Origin: Shewanella oneidensis MR-1
GTDB lineage: Bacteria > Pseudomonadota > Gammaproteobacteria > Enterobacterales > Shewanellaceae
Assembly (NCBI RefSeq): GCF_000146165.2
Contig: NC_004347.2
Location: 4,511,029-4,575,028, forward strand
Direction: 5' to 3'
Length of the DNA: 64,000 nt
In this document: positions 20,049-28,474 of the stretch, one piece after another
How positions within the stretch are numbered: the stretch's first letter is position 1
How the letters are laid out: the number at the start of each line of letters is the position of its first letter
Notes under the pieces: generated by a model
Seen by the model: only the letters and a program-made list of their open reading frames with translations
Databases searched by the model: none
Told to the model about the DNA's origin: nothing
Program-made: the position numbers and the translations under genes

Positions 20049-20924
20049 TTACTGCTCGATACCGACGATTAACCAAGGCGCGTTGGCTTGCGTAAGGTTA
20101 CGCTCTAAATGCCAGATTTCCTTAATGTCTTCTTCGACACCTTCAACAGTATCGCGGTAGCGGCCGCTAAATTTAACACTTACTTCCGCTAGATTAGCAT
20201 TGTGTGTCGCGCGGACCAGTTCAGCATCTAAGAACATCACTTCTGTATGCTGTTCACCAACGAGCTCACGGCGTTGGTTGCTGAGTTCATTATAAAGCTC
20301 AATCGAAACATACTCTTGGATTTTGCTTAAGTCGTTTTCGTTCCATGCTACTTGCAAGGTTTTGTAATGACTACGCGCCCCTTCCAAAAAGCCGGGTAAA
20401 TCAAAACCCGCAGGCAAATGGAAAGGCACGGTGCTCGCCGCTTGAGCAAAACCATTGCTGCCACTGTTTGCACTGCTAGCAAAACCAGTTTGTTCCGCTT
20501 GCTGGCGTTGCAGATTCGGATTAGGTTGACCAGCACCCGCATAGGCAGGTCTTGGCTGCGCACTGGCTTTTGATGCCATCACTGTACGGACGATTTTAAA
20601 CAGCACGAATGCCAACAGAGCGATAATCAAAATATCCATAAATTGAATATTTTCAAAACCTTCGCCCATAAATAGCGCAGCCAATAAGCCACCCGCTAAT
20701 AAACCGCCTAACATGCCGCCCATCATACCTTTCTTGCCCGCAGCAGGTGCTGGCGCAGCGGTAGGTGGGGTTGTGGGAGTATTGGTTGCCGCAGGCTGAG
20801 CCGGCGCCGTTTGATGACTTTTGCCAATAGACTTATTACTGCCAAATTTTTTCGCTTCTGCGACTGGACTAGCAGCCAAGCTAACCGCAAAAATCATCGC
20901 CAGCATAATAAATAACTTTTTCAT
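20049..20924 (-). CDS. Tim44-like domain protein
   Basis: 291 residues. A signal peptide (residues 1-24, cut near VAEAKK) is followed by a Pro/Ala/Thr-rich linker, glycine-rich hydrophobic segments (about 65-85 and 95-113) and a C-terminal Tim44-like domain (about 170-290, with FLEGARSHYKTLQVAWNENDL). Bacterial members are membrane-bound and of unknown function. The domain resembles the mitochondrial import motor subunit Tim44 only in fold. Confidence 0.85.
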   Translation of the reverse strand: MKKLFIMLAMIFAVSLAASPVAEAKKFGSNKSIGKSHQTAPAQPAATNTPTTPPTAAPAPAAGKKGMMGGMLGGLLAGGLLAALFMGEGFENIQFMDILIIALLAFVLFKIVRTVMASKASAQPRPAYAGAGQPNPNLQRQQAEQTGFASSANSGSNGFAQAASTVPFHLPAGFDLPGFLEGARSHYKTLQVAWNENDLSKIQEYVSIELYNELSNQRRELVGEQHTEVMFLDAELVRATHNANLAEVSVKFSGRYRDTVEGVEEDIKEIWHLERNLTQANAPWLIVGIEQ

Positions 20925-21142
20925 TTATAAGTTCTTTGTATGTATGACCAGAGGTGCAGGCATCATAGCGGGATGACATTATATGTCAACTATGAAAAAG
21001 CGGGAGCTGATTGTCTTGTGCATATTTAATGAGTTTCGATTAAGCACTGTCATTCCCTACAGGAATCTGCACCCCCTTCTTACAAACATACACTCTGTAA
21101 ATTTAACCATGATCAGCTCGTTAATTAATTATTTTTAGCTAA

Positions 21143-21389
21143 GTCAAAGTCGTGGGTCTTCAACCCACACCCGACCAAGAGGGGATCAACAGCAATTCCC
21201 TCTTGGATCTCCCTTGCCGCCCTAGCGAAGTTGCATGCATTAGATACTAGCCTTGGTCTTATGGACAAATTGCTATCGCTTCCGATGGTACATCCTGTAC
21301 CCCGAAAGCTAGCCGGTCATCCATGACCGGGCTCACGCAATTTATTCCAATGCCCTGCGGCAACTTCGCAGGGGAGGGTGAACTTCTGT
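21143..21389 (+). repeat. Structured repeat of about 240 bp, left inverted copy
   Basis: It runs from GTCAAAGTCGTGGG to GGTGAACTTCTGT. The reverse complement of 22641-22879 begins and ends with nearly the same words and shares CCACACCCGACCAA near the outer end and TGCCCTGCGGCAACT near the inner end. It is full of small hairpins: CGTGGGTCTTCAACCCACAC, CCAAGAGGG / CCCTCTTGG, GCCGGTCAT / ATGACCGGGC, CTGCG / CGCAG. The middle is diverged between copies while the stems are kept, suggesting selection on RNA or single-strand DNA structure. No open frame. Confidence 0.75.
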
Positions 21390-21569
21390 AGCCAATGTGT
21401 GGACTGTTAATCTAGAAAGAGCTGCACCTATCCTATCTTTCCTAAAAACCGCTATCGCAAAAAAGTAAATTCCTATAGCATCATTTATACCAAATGACAT
21501 GGATGTAGCAGCCAAGTCCAACTAGTAATTTATGCCCCGCAAACAGCGCTTCGCATAAATACTAAGATG

Positions 21570-21580
21570 TTATACGTTAA
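21570..21580 (+). repeat. 11-bp flanking repeat, left of the AbiTii gene
   Basis: TTATACGTTAA, 18 bases before the start codon. Its exact reverse complement, TTAACGTATAA, spans the stop codon region at 22504-22514, so the pair encloses the gene. The layout recalls the core ends of an integron cassette, but the bases do not fit the attC consensus fully. Confidence 0.5.
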
Positions 21581-21598
21581 TCATAGTTACGAGTTTAA

Positions 21599-22507
21599 AT
21601 GAAATTAATTGAAGAAATTGTCGATTTACTAAGCTCAAATGAGCCAAATTTAACGACAGCCCTAATGAAGACAAAAGTTCTTCTTCATAGGCTTGGAGAA
21701 AAAGAGCTGTTGGAGTGGGTTGATGGTGAACTTAAAGGTTACCCTAACGTAGATAACCTACCTGATTATCGTATCTTGCGAGTAACAGTGATAGGTAACT
21801 CTAGCAATATGGCGTATAGATATACAAGGCAGATTCTTCCAACAATGCATTTAGATAAGAAAATAAAAAATAAATTAGAAACTACATATTTAACACATAG
21901 CATTGCTGTAATAGAAAAGTATTCTCGAAACGATGAGGATCTTCAAATTACCATAGCTCCTGAATATTATAGATTTCTATCTAAGGGCTTAGGTAATGGT
22001 TATGAAATAGAGTCAGCTTGGGGACAACATTCTGCCGGAGCAATGACCCAAATACTGACAGAGGTACAATCAAGACTTTTAGACTTTGTACTTGAACTCT
22101 CAGAAAAATTCCCTGAAGAACTTCAAACTTCTGAAATGAAAATAAGGTCTAAGGAGGTTGGTGTGTCAGACTTATTTAATAACGCAGTTTTTGGTGATAA
22201 CGTAACAATAGTTGTTGGTGATTCAAATAAACAGAAAATCACTAATTCAATAATAAAAAATGATTTCGAGTCGTTACGACAAACTCTTCGAGAAAATGGA
22301 GTCGCAGAAGATGATATTGCAGGATTAAATACAGCGATTCAGGCTGATGAAGGTGCAAAAGAATTAGCTAACGGTAATTTTGGCTCAAATGTTTCTGGAT
22401 GGATTGGAAATATGGTATCTAAAGCTGCGTCTACAGCTTGGGATATAAATATTGGAGTTGCAGGTAGCTTATTAGCAACAGCAATCAGCAAGTTCTACGG
22501 TTTTTAA
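21599..22507 (+). CDS. AbiTii-domain protein, candidate phage-defence gene
   Basis: 302 residues. The N-terminal part (about 1-180) looks like an AbiTii domain: an opening helix LIEEIVDLLSSNEPNLTTAL, then LGEKELLEWVDGELKGYPNVDNLPDYRI. AbiTii proteins are linked to abortive infection against phage. The C-terminal part (about 185-302) has no recognised domain and ends in a glycine- and alanine-rich, weakly hydrophobic stretch (ASTAWDINIGVAGSLLATAISKF). Codon use is clearly more AT-rich than the genes on both sides, which suggests transfer. It is enclosed by inverted structured repeats. A defence role is inference from the domain and setting. Confidence 0.7.
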   Translation: MKLIEEIVDLLSSNEPNLTTALMKTKVLLHRLGEKELLEWVDGELKGYPNVDNLPDYRILRVTVIGNSSNMAYRYTRQILPTMHLDKKIKNKLETTYLTHSIAVIEKYSRNDEDLQITIAPEYYRFLSKGLGNGYEIESAWGQHSAGAMTQILTEVQSRLLDFVLELSEKFPEELQTSEMKIRSKEVGVSDLFNNAVFGDNVTIVVGDSNKQKITNSIIKNDFESLRQTLRENGVAEDDIAGLNTAIQADEGAKELANGNFGSNVSGWIGNMVSKAASTAWDINIGVAGSLLATAISKFYGF

Positions 22508-22514
22508 CGTATAA
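22504..22514 (-). repeat. 11-bp flanking repeat, right of the AbiTii gene
   Basis: TTAACGTATAA includes the stop codon of the AbiTii gene and is the exact inverted partner of 21570-21580. The intron-like element on the other strand ends at this point. Confidence 0.5.
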
Positions 22515-22580
22515 ATAGAGTAGCTGGAGGTATCTAGCCTCTAGCCCCCACACTGCATGCGGCTCCGCACAGGGCGGTTC
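22514..22580 (-). mobile_element. Group IIC intron 3' end (domains V and VI), remnant
   Basis: On the minus strand the sequence opens with GAACCGCCC, continues as TGTGCGGAGCCGCATGCA and then GTGTGGGGGCT. This closely resembles the domain V of group IIC introns, with a CGC triad, a tetraloop-side stem TGCGG / CCGCA and a 2-base TG bulge. It is followed by a domain VI-like hairpin, GCTAGAGG / CCTCCAGC with unpaired A residues, and the ending CTACTCTATT, close to the usual CTACCCGATT. No reverse transcriptase frame is present, so only a remnant is left. This is a call by eye against remembered consensus. Confidence 0.5.
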
Positions 22581-22640
22581 ATTTAGGCAAAAGATGGGAC
22601 AGTCATAACTCTTTTGGGACTAACAGCCGACACTGAAATC

Positions 22641-22879
22641 ACAGAAGTTCACCATCCCCTCGGAGTTGCCGCAGGGCATTTGCGGTCGTTGCGTGAGCGA
22701 GGCATGGATGCCGAGATAGCGTCAGTCGAATCAGGGACGAGCGTCTGACGCGATAGCATAAGAACGCTTAATGCCCAAGGGGCTTTCAACTCCGTTGGGG
22801 ACGCCGGGGGATATCCAAAAGGGGAACAGGCGCTTTTTCCCTTTTGGTCGGGTGTGGGGTGAAGCCCCACGACTTTGAT
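22641..22879 (-). repeat. Structured repeat of about 240 bp, right inverted copy
   Basis: Inverted partner of 21143-21389. On the minus strand it begins ATCAAAGTCGTGGGG and ends GGTGAACTTCTGT, with hairpins GTGGGGCTTCACCCCAC and CCAAAAGGG / CCCCTTTTGG at the same places as the left copy. Spurious short frames cross it on the minus strand. Together with the left copy it encloses about 1.25 kb. Confidence 0.75.
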
Positions 22880-23013
22880 TCACCTCGGCCGTTAGGCCGC
22901 AAGTATGTTTAATAAAGTACAACTTTAAAGCCAAGAATCCTCTAGAGCCCGCGGAACATTATTCTGGATGAGTTCAGAAAATATCAGCTAAGGGCAACCA
23001 GCTGAAAAATAAA

Positions 23014-23034
23014 AATCCCCGCATGACGGGGATT
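23014..23034 (-). terminator. Rho-independent terminator
   Basis: Stem AATCCCCG / CGGGGATT with a short loop. Read on the minus strand it is followed by TTTTTAT and lies 35 bases after the lipoprotein stop codon. Confidence 0.8.
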
Positions 23035-23068
23035 TATAAACTATCAAAGACAACTAAAACTAACTAAG

Positions 23069-23362
23069 TTACAAACACTTCTCATCCGATTCATCATCGG
23101 AAGAAAGTGCTCGGCTAATGCTGCCGAAGATTGCGGTTAAAATCCCGATGCCCACATCCATCTGCCGGGCATTGCTATCATCACCGCTGGCCTCGCGTTG
23201 ACTCTGATTGCCTGCTGTACCTCGCACAAAATCACAACTGGCATTGCTCATATTGGAGGAGGCACAACCACTTAGGATCAGAATCAAACCGCCAATCACT
23301 AAACGTGAGCTCACTAAGCGCAAACTCACTCTGCGTAACATCCCTATACGCGAAACTGACAT
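23069..23362 (-). CDS. Small lipoprotein of unknown function
   Basis: 97 residues. The hydrophobic signal segment (about 18-32) ends in a lipobox LSGC with lipidation at Cys33. The mature part is polar (SQREASGDDSNARQ) and ends in an acidic tail with a terminal cysteine region (SDDESDEKCL). The start codon lies only 1 base after the stop of the aminotransferase gene, so both are probably co-transcribed. No family recognised. Confidence 0.7.
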   Translation of the reverse strand: MSVSRIGMLRRVSLRLVSSRLVIGGLILILSGCASSNMSNASCDFVRGTAGNQSQREASGDDSNARQMDVGIGILTAIFGSISRALSSDDESDEKCL

Positions 23363-23363
23363 A

Positions 23364-24497
23364 TTAGTTCAACACCTCTTCAAGGGCGCGCAAACAGAGC
23401 GCCACATTCTCGCGACGAGCACCAAAGCCCATTAAACCGATGCGCCACGCTTTACCTGCAAGTGCACCAAGACCAGCACCTATTTCAAGGTTGTAATCTT
23501 TAAGTAGACGCGCACGCACCGCGGCATCGTCAACACCTTCGGGGATATAAATGGCATTAAGCTGCGGCAAGCGTGAGGCTTCGGCGACTACAAACTTAAG
23601 GCCGAGTTTTTCAAGGCCTGCGCGCAGCACTAAATGCATGTCTTGATGACGCTTCCACGCATTTTCTAAACCTTCGGCCGCCAATATACGCAGCGATTCG
23701 TGCATGGCATAAAGCGCATTGACAGGCGCAGTGTGGTGATAACTGCGCTTACCGCCAGCGCTAGTCCAATAGGCCATCACTAGGCTTTGATCGAGGAACC
23801 AACTTTGCACTGGGGTTTTGCGATTCTTCAGTTTTTCGACGGCAGCAGGCGAGAAAGACACAGGCGACAAACCCGGTACGCAGGAGAGACATTTCTGGCT
23901 GCCAGAATAAATGGCATCTATGCCCCATTCATCGACTCTTAACTCCACGCCACCAAGGGAAGTCACCGCATCGACAATCGATAAACAGCCGTATTGCTTC
24001 GCCAGCGCGCACAGGGTTTTAGCGTCACTTAATGCACCAGTCGAGGTTTCGGCGTGCACAAAAGCTAAAAACTTGGCATCAGGATGGGCTTTCAGCGCCG
24101 CTTCAACGGCGACGGGATCGACAGGAGTGCCCCATTCGTTATCCACCAGCACGGCAATTGCACCAACGCGCTCAACGTTTTGGCGCATACGCTCACCAAA
24201 CACACCGTTACGACAGACAATCACCTTTTCGCCGGGTTCGACTAGGTTCACGAAACAAGTTTCCATGCCCGCACTACCGGGTGCCGACACCGCCATTGTC
24301 ATTTCATTTTTAGTTTGAAACGCATATTGGATCAGGCTTTTAAGTTCATCCATCATGCTGACAAACAATGGGTCGAGGTGGCCGACGGTCGGTCTAGCCT
24401 GCGCGGCTAACACTTCGGGATAAACATCCGATGGACCAGGGCCCATTAAAATTCGGCGAGGGGGATTAAAGGCAGAAAAATGCGGTGCAGGTAACAT
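23364..24497 (-). CDS. Class V aminotransferase (serine/alanine-glyoxylate type)
   Basis: 377 residues of the PLP-dependent fold type I family. It shows the N-terminal MGPGPSDV, the cofactor aspartate in SIVDAVTSLGG, and the Schiff-base lysine in SGSQKCLSCVPG (about residue 195). Relatives use alanine or serine with glyoxylate or pyruvate. The exact pair cannot be told. Of two adjacent ATGs the inner one (24497) has the better distance (5 bases) to GGAG. Codon use matches the chromosome. Confidence 0.88.
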   Translation of the reverse strand: MLPAPHFSAFNPPRRILMGPGPSDVYPEVLAAQARPTVGHLDPLFVSMMDELKSLIQYAFQTKNEMTMAVSAPGSAGMETCFVNLVEPGEKVIVCRNGVFGERMRQNVERVGAIAVLVDNEWGTPVDPVAVEAALKAHPDAKFLAFVHAETSTGALSDAKTLCALAKQYGCLSIVDAVTSLGGVELRVDEWGIDAIYSGSQKCLSCVPGLSPVSFSPAAVEKLKNRKTPVQSWFLDQSLVMAYWTSAGGKRSYHHTAPVNALYAMHESLRILAAEGLENAWKRHQDMHLVLRAGLEKLGLKFVVAEASRLPQLNAIYIPEGVDDAAVRARLLKDYNLEIGAGLGALAGKAWRIGLMGFGARRENVALCLRALEEVLN

Positions 24498-24636
24498 CAT
24501 GTCTCCTTAATACGTAGGGTCGAGGTCTGATTATATGATTAGAGCATTCACTCTTGATTTGTTAAACCAAACTACCACAAAAAGGGGCGCCTGTGCGTCC
24601 CTCCTTTAGCCTAAGTTGTCACCTAACGCTAAATGA

Positions 24637-26274
24637 CTACACAGGCAGGTTGTTTTTTCCTTTTCCGGCATTCAAAAACAGTTGATAAGCAGGGCTTTGG
24701 GTCTCTTCTTGATAGACAAATCCCAGCTCAGTTAAAAACTGCTGAAATGGCAAGGCATCACTCGCGGGCACTTCAAACCCCGCCAGCACTCGGCCAAAGG
24801 CTGCGCCGTGGTTGCGATAATGAAATAGACTGATATTCCACTTACTCTGCAAGGTGGTTAAAAACTTCAGCAGTGCACCCGGATGCTCGGGAAACTCAAA
24901 GCTAAATAGGCGCTCCTCTAACGGCTCTGGCGGATGACCACCGACCATATAACGCACATGCAATTTCGCAGTTTCATCACCGGATAAGTCCTGCACCTCA
25001 AAGCCATTGTCTTCTAAGGTATTGATGATCTGCTCTAATTCACCATGGCCTTTGGTCAAACGGATACCCGCAAATACCACCGCCATATCTCGGCTGCTAA
25101 AGCGATAATTAAATTCGGTCATCACCCGCTTTTCGAGCAGCTCACAAAAACGCAGGAAGCTGCCCGGACGCTCGGGCACTTTAACCGCCAGCACCGCTTC
25201 TTTTTGCTCACCCAGCTCGCAGCGCTCGGACACATAGCGCAAACTGTGGAAGTTCACATTCGCGCCACTTAAAATCGCCGCGACCTTTTCGCCGCGACCA
25301 CTCTCACCTGTAGCATTAGTGCTGACATATTTTTTAAGCCCAGCTAAAGATAAAGCACCTGCGGGTTCGGCAATAGCGCGGGTATCTTCAAAAATATCTT
25401 TCACCGCTGCACAGATTTCGTCGGACGTGACCGTCACCACGGCATCTACACACAGTTTGGCGACACGAAATGGCTCAGTACCAATACGCTTAACCGCGAC
25501 CCCGTCGGCAAACAGGCCCACTTGGGATAAGGTCACAGGCTCGCCCGCTTCCATCGCCGCCTTTAAGCAGGCCGCATCTTCAGGCTCAACGCCGACAATT
25601 TTCACCTGTGGCATCACCGCCTTGTAGTAGGCAGCAATACCCGCAATTAAACCGCCGCCGCCCACGGGCACAAAAATCACTTCAAGATCGCGCTGCTGTT
25701 GCAGCATTTCTTGGGCAATAGTGCCTTGGCCAGCGATCACGGCTTCATCATCGAAGGGGGCGATATACACCCGACCTTCCTGCTGGGCCATCGTCATCGC
25801 AAAACCATTGGCTTGATCGAAAGCTTGGCCGTGCAATACCACGTTGCCACCCAAGCGGCGCACCGCATCGACTTTAATATCCGGCGTGGTTTCGGGCATC
25901 ACAATCACCGCATCCACACCACGGCTCGCCGCCGACATGGCTACACCTTGGGCATGGTTGCCCGCCGAGGCGCACACCACGCCACGCTGGCATTCGGCTT
26001 GGCTCAACTGGGCGATGCGGTTATAGGCGCCACGCAGTTTAAAGGAATGTACGGGTTGCATATCCTCACGCTTTAAAAACACTTGGCAGCCTAAACGCGC
26101 CGAGAGTTTATTGAGGCTCGAGAGTGGTGTCACTTTCGCAACATCATAAACCGACGATAGTAGGATCTTTTGCAGATAGTGTTGAGCTAGCTGACTTTTC
26201 TCAACTGAAGCGGGAGAAGCCTGAGCTGGCTGAGACTCCGCTTGTTCCGTTTGCGACGATGCGAGAGATAACAT
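24637..26274 (-). CDS. ilvA: Threonine ammonia-lyase, biosynthetic
   Basis: 545 residues. It converts threonine to 2-oxobutanoate, the first committed step to isoleucine. The PLP lysine is in HSFKLRGAYN (about residue 87), the phosphate-binding loop is VPVGGGGLIAG, and two ACT-like regulatory domains follow after about 345, as expected for an isoleucine-inhibited biosynthetic enzyme. The start at 26274 lies one base after the ilvD stop, with GGAGG inside the end of ilvD at a 6-base spacing, so the two are coupled. It is the last gene of the ilvGMDA operon. Confidence 0.96.
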   Translation of the reverse strand: MLSLASSQTEQAESQPAQASPASVEKSQLAQHYLQKILLSSVYDVAKVTPLSSLNKLSARLGCQVFLKREDMQPVHSFKLRGAYNRIAQLSQAECQRGVVCASAGNHAQGVAMSAASRGVDAVIVMPETTPDIKVDAVRRLGGNVVLHGQAFDQANGFAMTMAQQEGRVYIAPFDDEAVIAGQGTIAQEMLQQQRDLEVIFVPVGGGGLIAGIAAYYKAVMPQVKIVGVEPEDAACLKAAMEAGEPVTLSQVGLFADGVAVKRIGTEPFRVAKLCVDAVVTVTSDEICAAVKDIFEDTRAIAEPAGALSLAGLKKYVSTNATGESGRGEKVAAILSGANVNFHSLRYVSERCELGEQKEAVLAVKVPERPGSFLRFCELLEKRVMTEFNYRFSSRDMAVVFAGIRLTKGHGELEQIINTLEDNGFEVQDLSGDETAKLHVRYMVGGHPPEPLEERLFSFEFPEHPGALLKFLTTLQSKWNISLFHYRNHGAAFGRVLAGFEVPASDALPFQQFLTELGFVYQEETQSPAYQLFLNAGKGKNNLPV

Positions 26275-26275
26275 A

Positions 26276-28135
26276 TCAGTCCTCCAACTTGCTGCGATCG
26301 CGCACCGCGCCCTTATCGGCACTGGTGGCAAGCATGGCGTAGGCTTTTAGTGCCATAGATACAAAACGCTCGCGACCAACAGGCTTCCACGCCATTGGAC
26401 CACGCGCTAACATGGTCTCACGACGCCCCGCTAACTCGGCATCGCTCACAGCGAGCTTAATACTGCGCGCTGGGATATCGATTTCAATGCGATCGCCGTT
26501 TTCAATCAAGGCAATCGTGCCGCCAGCCGCCGCCTCGGGCGACACATGGCCGATGGATAAACCGGATGTTCCACCAGAGAAACGTCCATCGGTGATTAGC
26601 GCGCAGGCCTTGCCTAAGCCGCGGGATTTTAAGTAACTGGTGGGGTACAACATTTCTTGCATACCCGGACCACCTTTTGGCCCTTCGTAACGGATGACGA
26701 CCACATCGCCCGCCACTACTTCGCCACCTAAAATGCCCGCCACCGCATCATCTTGGCTTTCGTAGACGCGAGCCGAGCCAACAAAAATCAAATTCGACTC
26801 ATCCACGCCCGCCGTTTTAACAATACAGCCATTTTCAGCTAAATTGCCCGACAGCACGGCCAGCCCGCCTTCTTGGCTAAAGGCAAATTCGCGGCTGCGG
26901 ATACACCCTTCTCGCCTGTCATCATCCAGCGATGGCCAGCGGCAGTCTTGACTAAAGGCTTTAGTGGTGGGGATGCCCGCAGGTCCCGCCATAAAGAATT
27001 GTTTTACGTTGTCATCTTGGGTTTGCATGACATCGTACTTGGCAAGCACCGACTTGAGATTTCCGCCTGCATCGGCGGCAACGTGTGGCACATCGGTATG
27101 CAGCAATCCGGCGCGGTCAAGCTCGCCTAAAATGCCCATCACGCCACCGGCGCGGTGCACATCTTCCATATGATATTTAGGCGTCGATGGGGCGACTTTA
27201 CAAAGGTGCGGCACAAGGCGCGACATACGGTCGATATCGTCCATAGTAAATGCGACTTCCGCCTCCTGCGCCGCCGCTAACAAGTGCAACACAGTATTAG
27301 ACGAACCGCCCATGGCGATATCTAATGCGGTGGCGTTCTCAAAAGCTTTAAAGCAGGCGATATTACGCGGCAGCGCCGAGGTGTCATCTTGCTCGTAATA
27401 ACGCTTGGTCAGCGCCATCACGCGCCGGCCCGCCTCTAAAAACAGCTCGCGGCGATCGCTATGGGTTGCCAGCATGGAGCCGTTGCCCGGCAGCGATAAC
27501 CCCAGGGCTTCGGTCAAACAGTTCATAGAGTTGGCGGTGAACATGCCCGAACAGGAACCACACGTCGGGCAAGCACTGCGCTCGATTTTGGCGCTATCTT
27601 CATCGCTCACACTCGAGTCGGCCGCCGCCACCATGGCATCGACTAAATCGAGCTTGATAAGTTTGTCCGACAGTTTGGTTTTACCCGCTTCCATCGGCCC
27701 ACCCGACACAAATACCACGGGAATATTGAGACGCAGCGCCGCCATCAACATGCCGGGAGTGATTTTGTCGCAGTTGGAGATACACACTAAGGCATCGGCG
27801 CAGTGGGCATTGACCATGTACTCCACACTATCGGCAATCAGCTCCCGCGAGGGCAAACTGTAGAGCATGCCACCGTGGCCCATGGCGATACCATCGTCGA
27901 CGGCGATAGTATTGAATTCTTTGGCGATACCGCCCGCCTCTTCAATCGCACTCGCCACCAGTGAGCCCATATCTTTTAAGTGCACATGGCCGGGAACAAA
28001 CTGAGTAAAGGAGTTGGCAATCGCAATAATCGGCTTACCAAAATCATTGTCTTTCACCCCGGTGGCGCGCCATAGCGCACGGGCACCCGCCATATTGCGG
28101 CCTTCCGTACTGGTAGCTGATCGTAACTTTGGCAT
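26276..28135 (-). CDS. ilvD: Dihydroxy-acid dehydratase
   Basis: 619 residues, full length. It dehydrates dihydroxy acids to the keto acids of valine and isoleucine. The cysteine ligands of the iron-sulfur cluster are in SNCDKITPG and [17 protein letters not shown]. The signature [14 protein letters not shown] is present near the C-terminus. It lies between ilvM and ilvA on the minus strand; ilvE, found between ilvM and ilvD in E. coli, is absent here. Confidence 0.97.
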   Translation of the reverse strand: MPKLRSATSTEGRNMAGARALWRATGVKDNDFGKPIIAIANSFTQFVPGHVHLKDMGSLVASAIEEAGGIAKEFNTIAVDDGIAMGHGGMLYSLPSRELIADSVEYMVNAHCADALVCISNCDKITPGMLMAALRLNIPVVFVSGGPMEAGKTKLSDKLIKLDLVDAMVAAADSSVSDEDSAKIERSACPTCGSCSGMFTANSMNCLTEALGLSLPGNGSMLATHSDRRELFLEAGRRVMALTKRYYEQDDTSALPRNIACFKAFENATALDIAMGGSSNTVLHLLAAAQEAEVAFTMDDIDRMSRLVPHLCKVAPSTPKYHMEDVHRAGGVMGILGELDRAGLLHTDVPHVAADAGGNLKSVLAKYDVMQTQDDNVKQFFMAGPAGIPTTKAFSQDCRWPSLDDDRREGCIRSREFAFSQEGGLAVLSGNLAENGCIVKTAGVDESNLIFVGSARVYESQDDAVAGILGGEVVAGDVVVIRYEGPKGGPGMQEMLYPTSYLKSRGLGKACALITDGRFSGGTSGLSIGHVSPEAAAGGTIALIENGDRIEIDIPARSIKLAVSDAELAGRRETMLARGPMAWKPVGRERFVSMALKAYAMLATSADKGAVRDRSKLED

Positions 28136-28213
28136 TAACTCTATCCTTTATCTCAAATCGAAAATCGTGCCCAGAGGCGTTGTTGCAGATGCGACGTCCG
28201 CAGCCATTGAAGC

Positions 28214-28474
28214 TTATGCGTGTACTTTTTGTTGCTGCAAGTTTAGCGGTAACAGGACCATGCATTGAGTGACATCAATCAATTTATTCAGTTGATTGCT
28301 GAGCAGCTCAATGGCGCGCTCGCTGTCCACTTCCATATCCAATGACAGACTCGTATCATCATTCATCCGCATCTGCATTTGGGTGACCGTAAAACCACGG
28401 TGACGGGTCACACGTAGTACACGTTCTATCACTTCAGGTCGTTGTTGAACCGTTAATTTTAGGGAGTGGATCAT
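28214..28474 (-). CDS. ilvM: Acetolactate synthase II small subunit
   Basis: 86 residues forming a single ACT-type domain ([28 protein letters not shown] cut here as its first 20: [20 protein letters not shown]). It activates the catalytic subunit IlvG. The start overlaps the ilvG stop as ATGA, giving translational coupling. A start 21 codons upstream exists but would lie within ilvG. Confidence 0.94.
   Translation of the reverse strand: MIHSLKLTVQQRPEVIERVLRVTRHRGFTVTQMQMRMNDDTSLSLDMEVDSERAIELLSNQLNKLIDVTQCMVLLPLNLQQQKVHA

Noticed and set aside
21143..22879. IS-type composite transposon
   Set aside because: The flanking repeats contain no transposase and no clean terminal inverted repeats of an IS family.
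22649..22934. Two short minus-strand frames across the right repeat
   Set aside because: They follow the hairpins of the repeat and share no similarity to the left copy at protein level, so they are likely spurious.
23911..24318. 135-codon frame antisense to the aminotransferase
   Set aside because: It is a shadow of the PLP-dependent enzyme on the other strand.
27405..27863. 152-codon frame antisense to ilvD
   Set aside because: The opposite strand encodes full-length IlvD with conserved cysteine motifs; the frame has no ribosome site or recognisable product.
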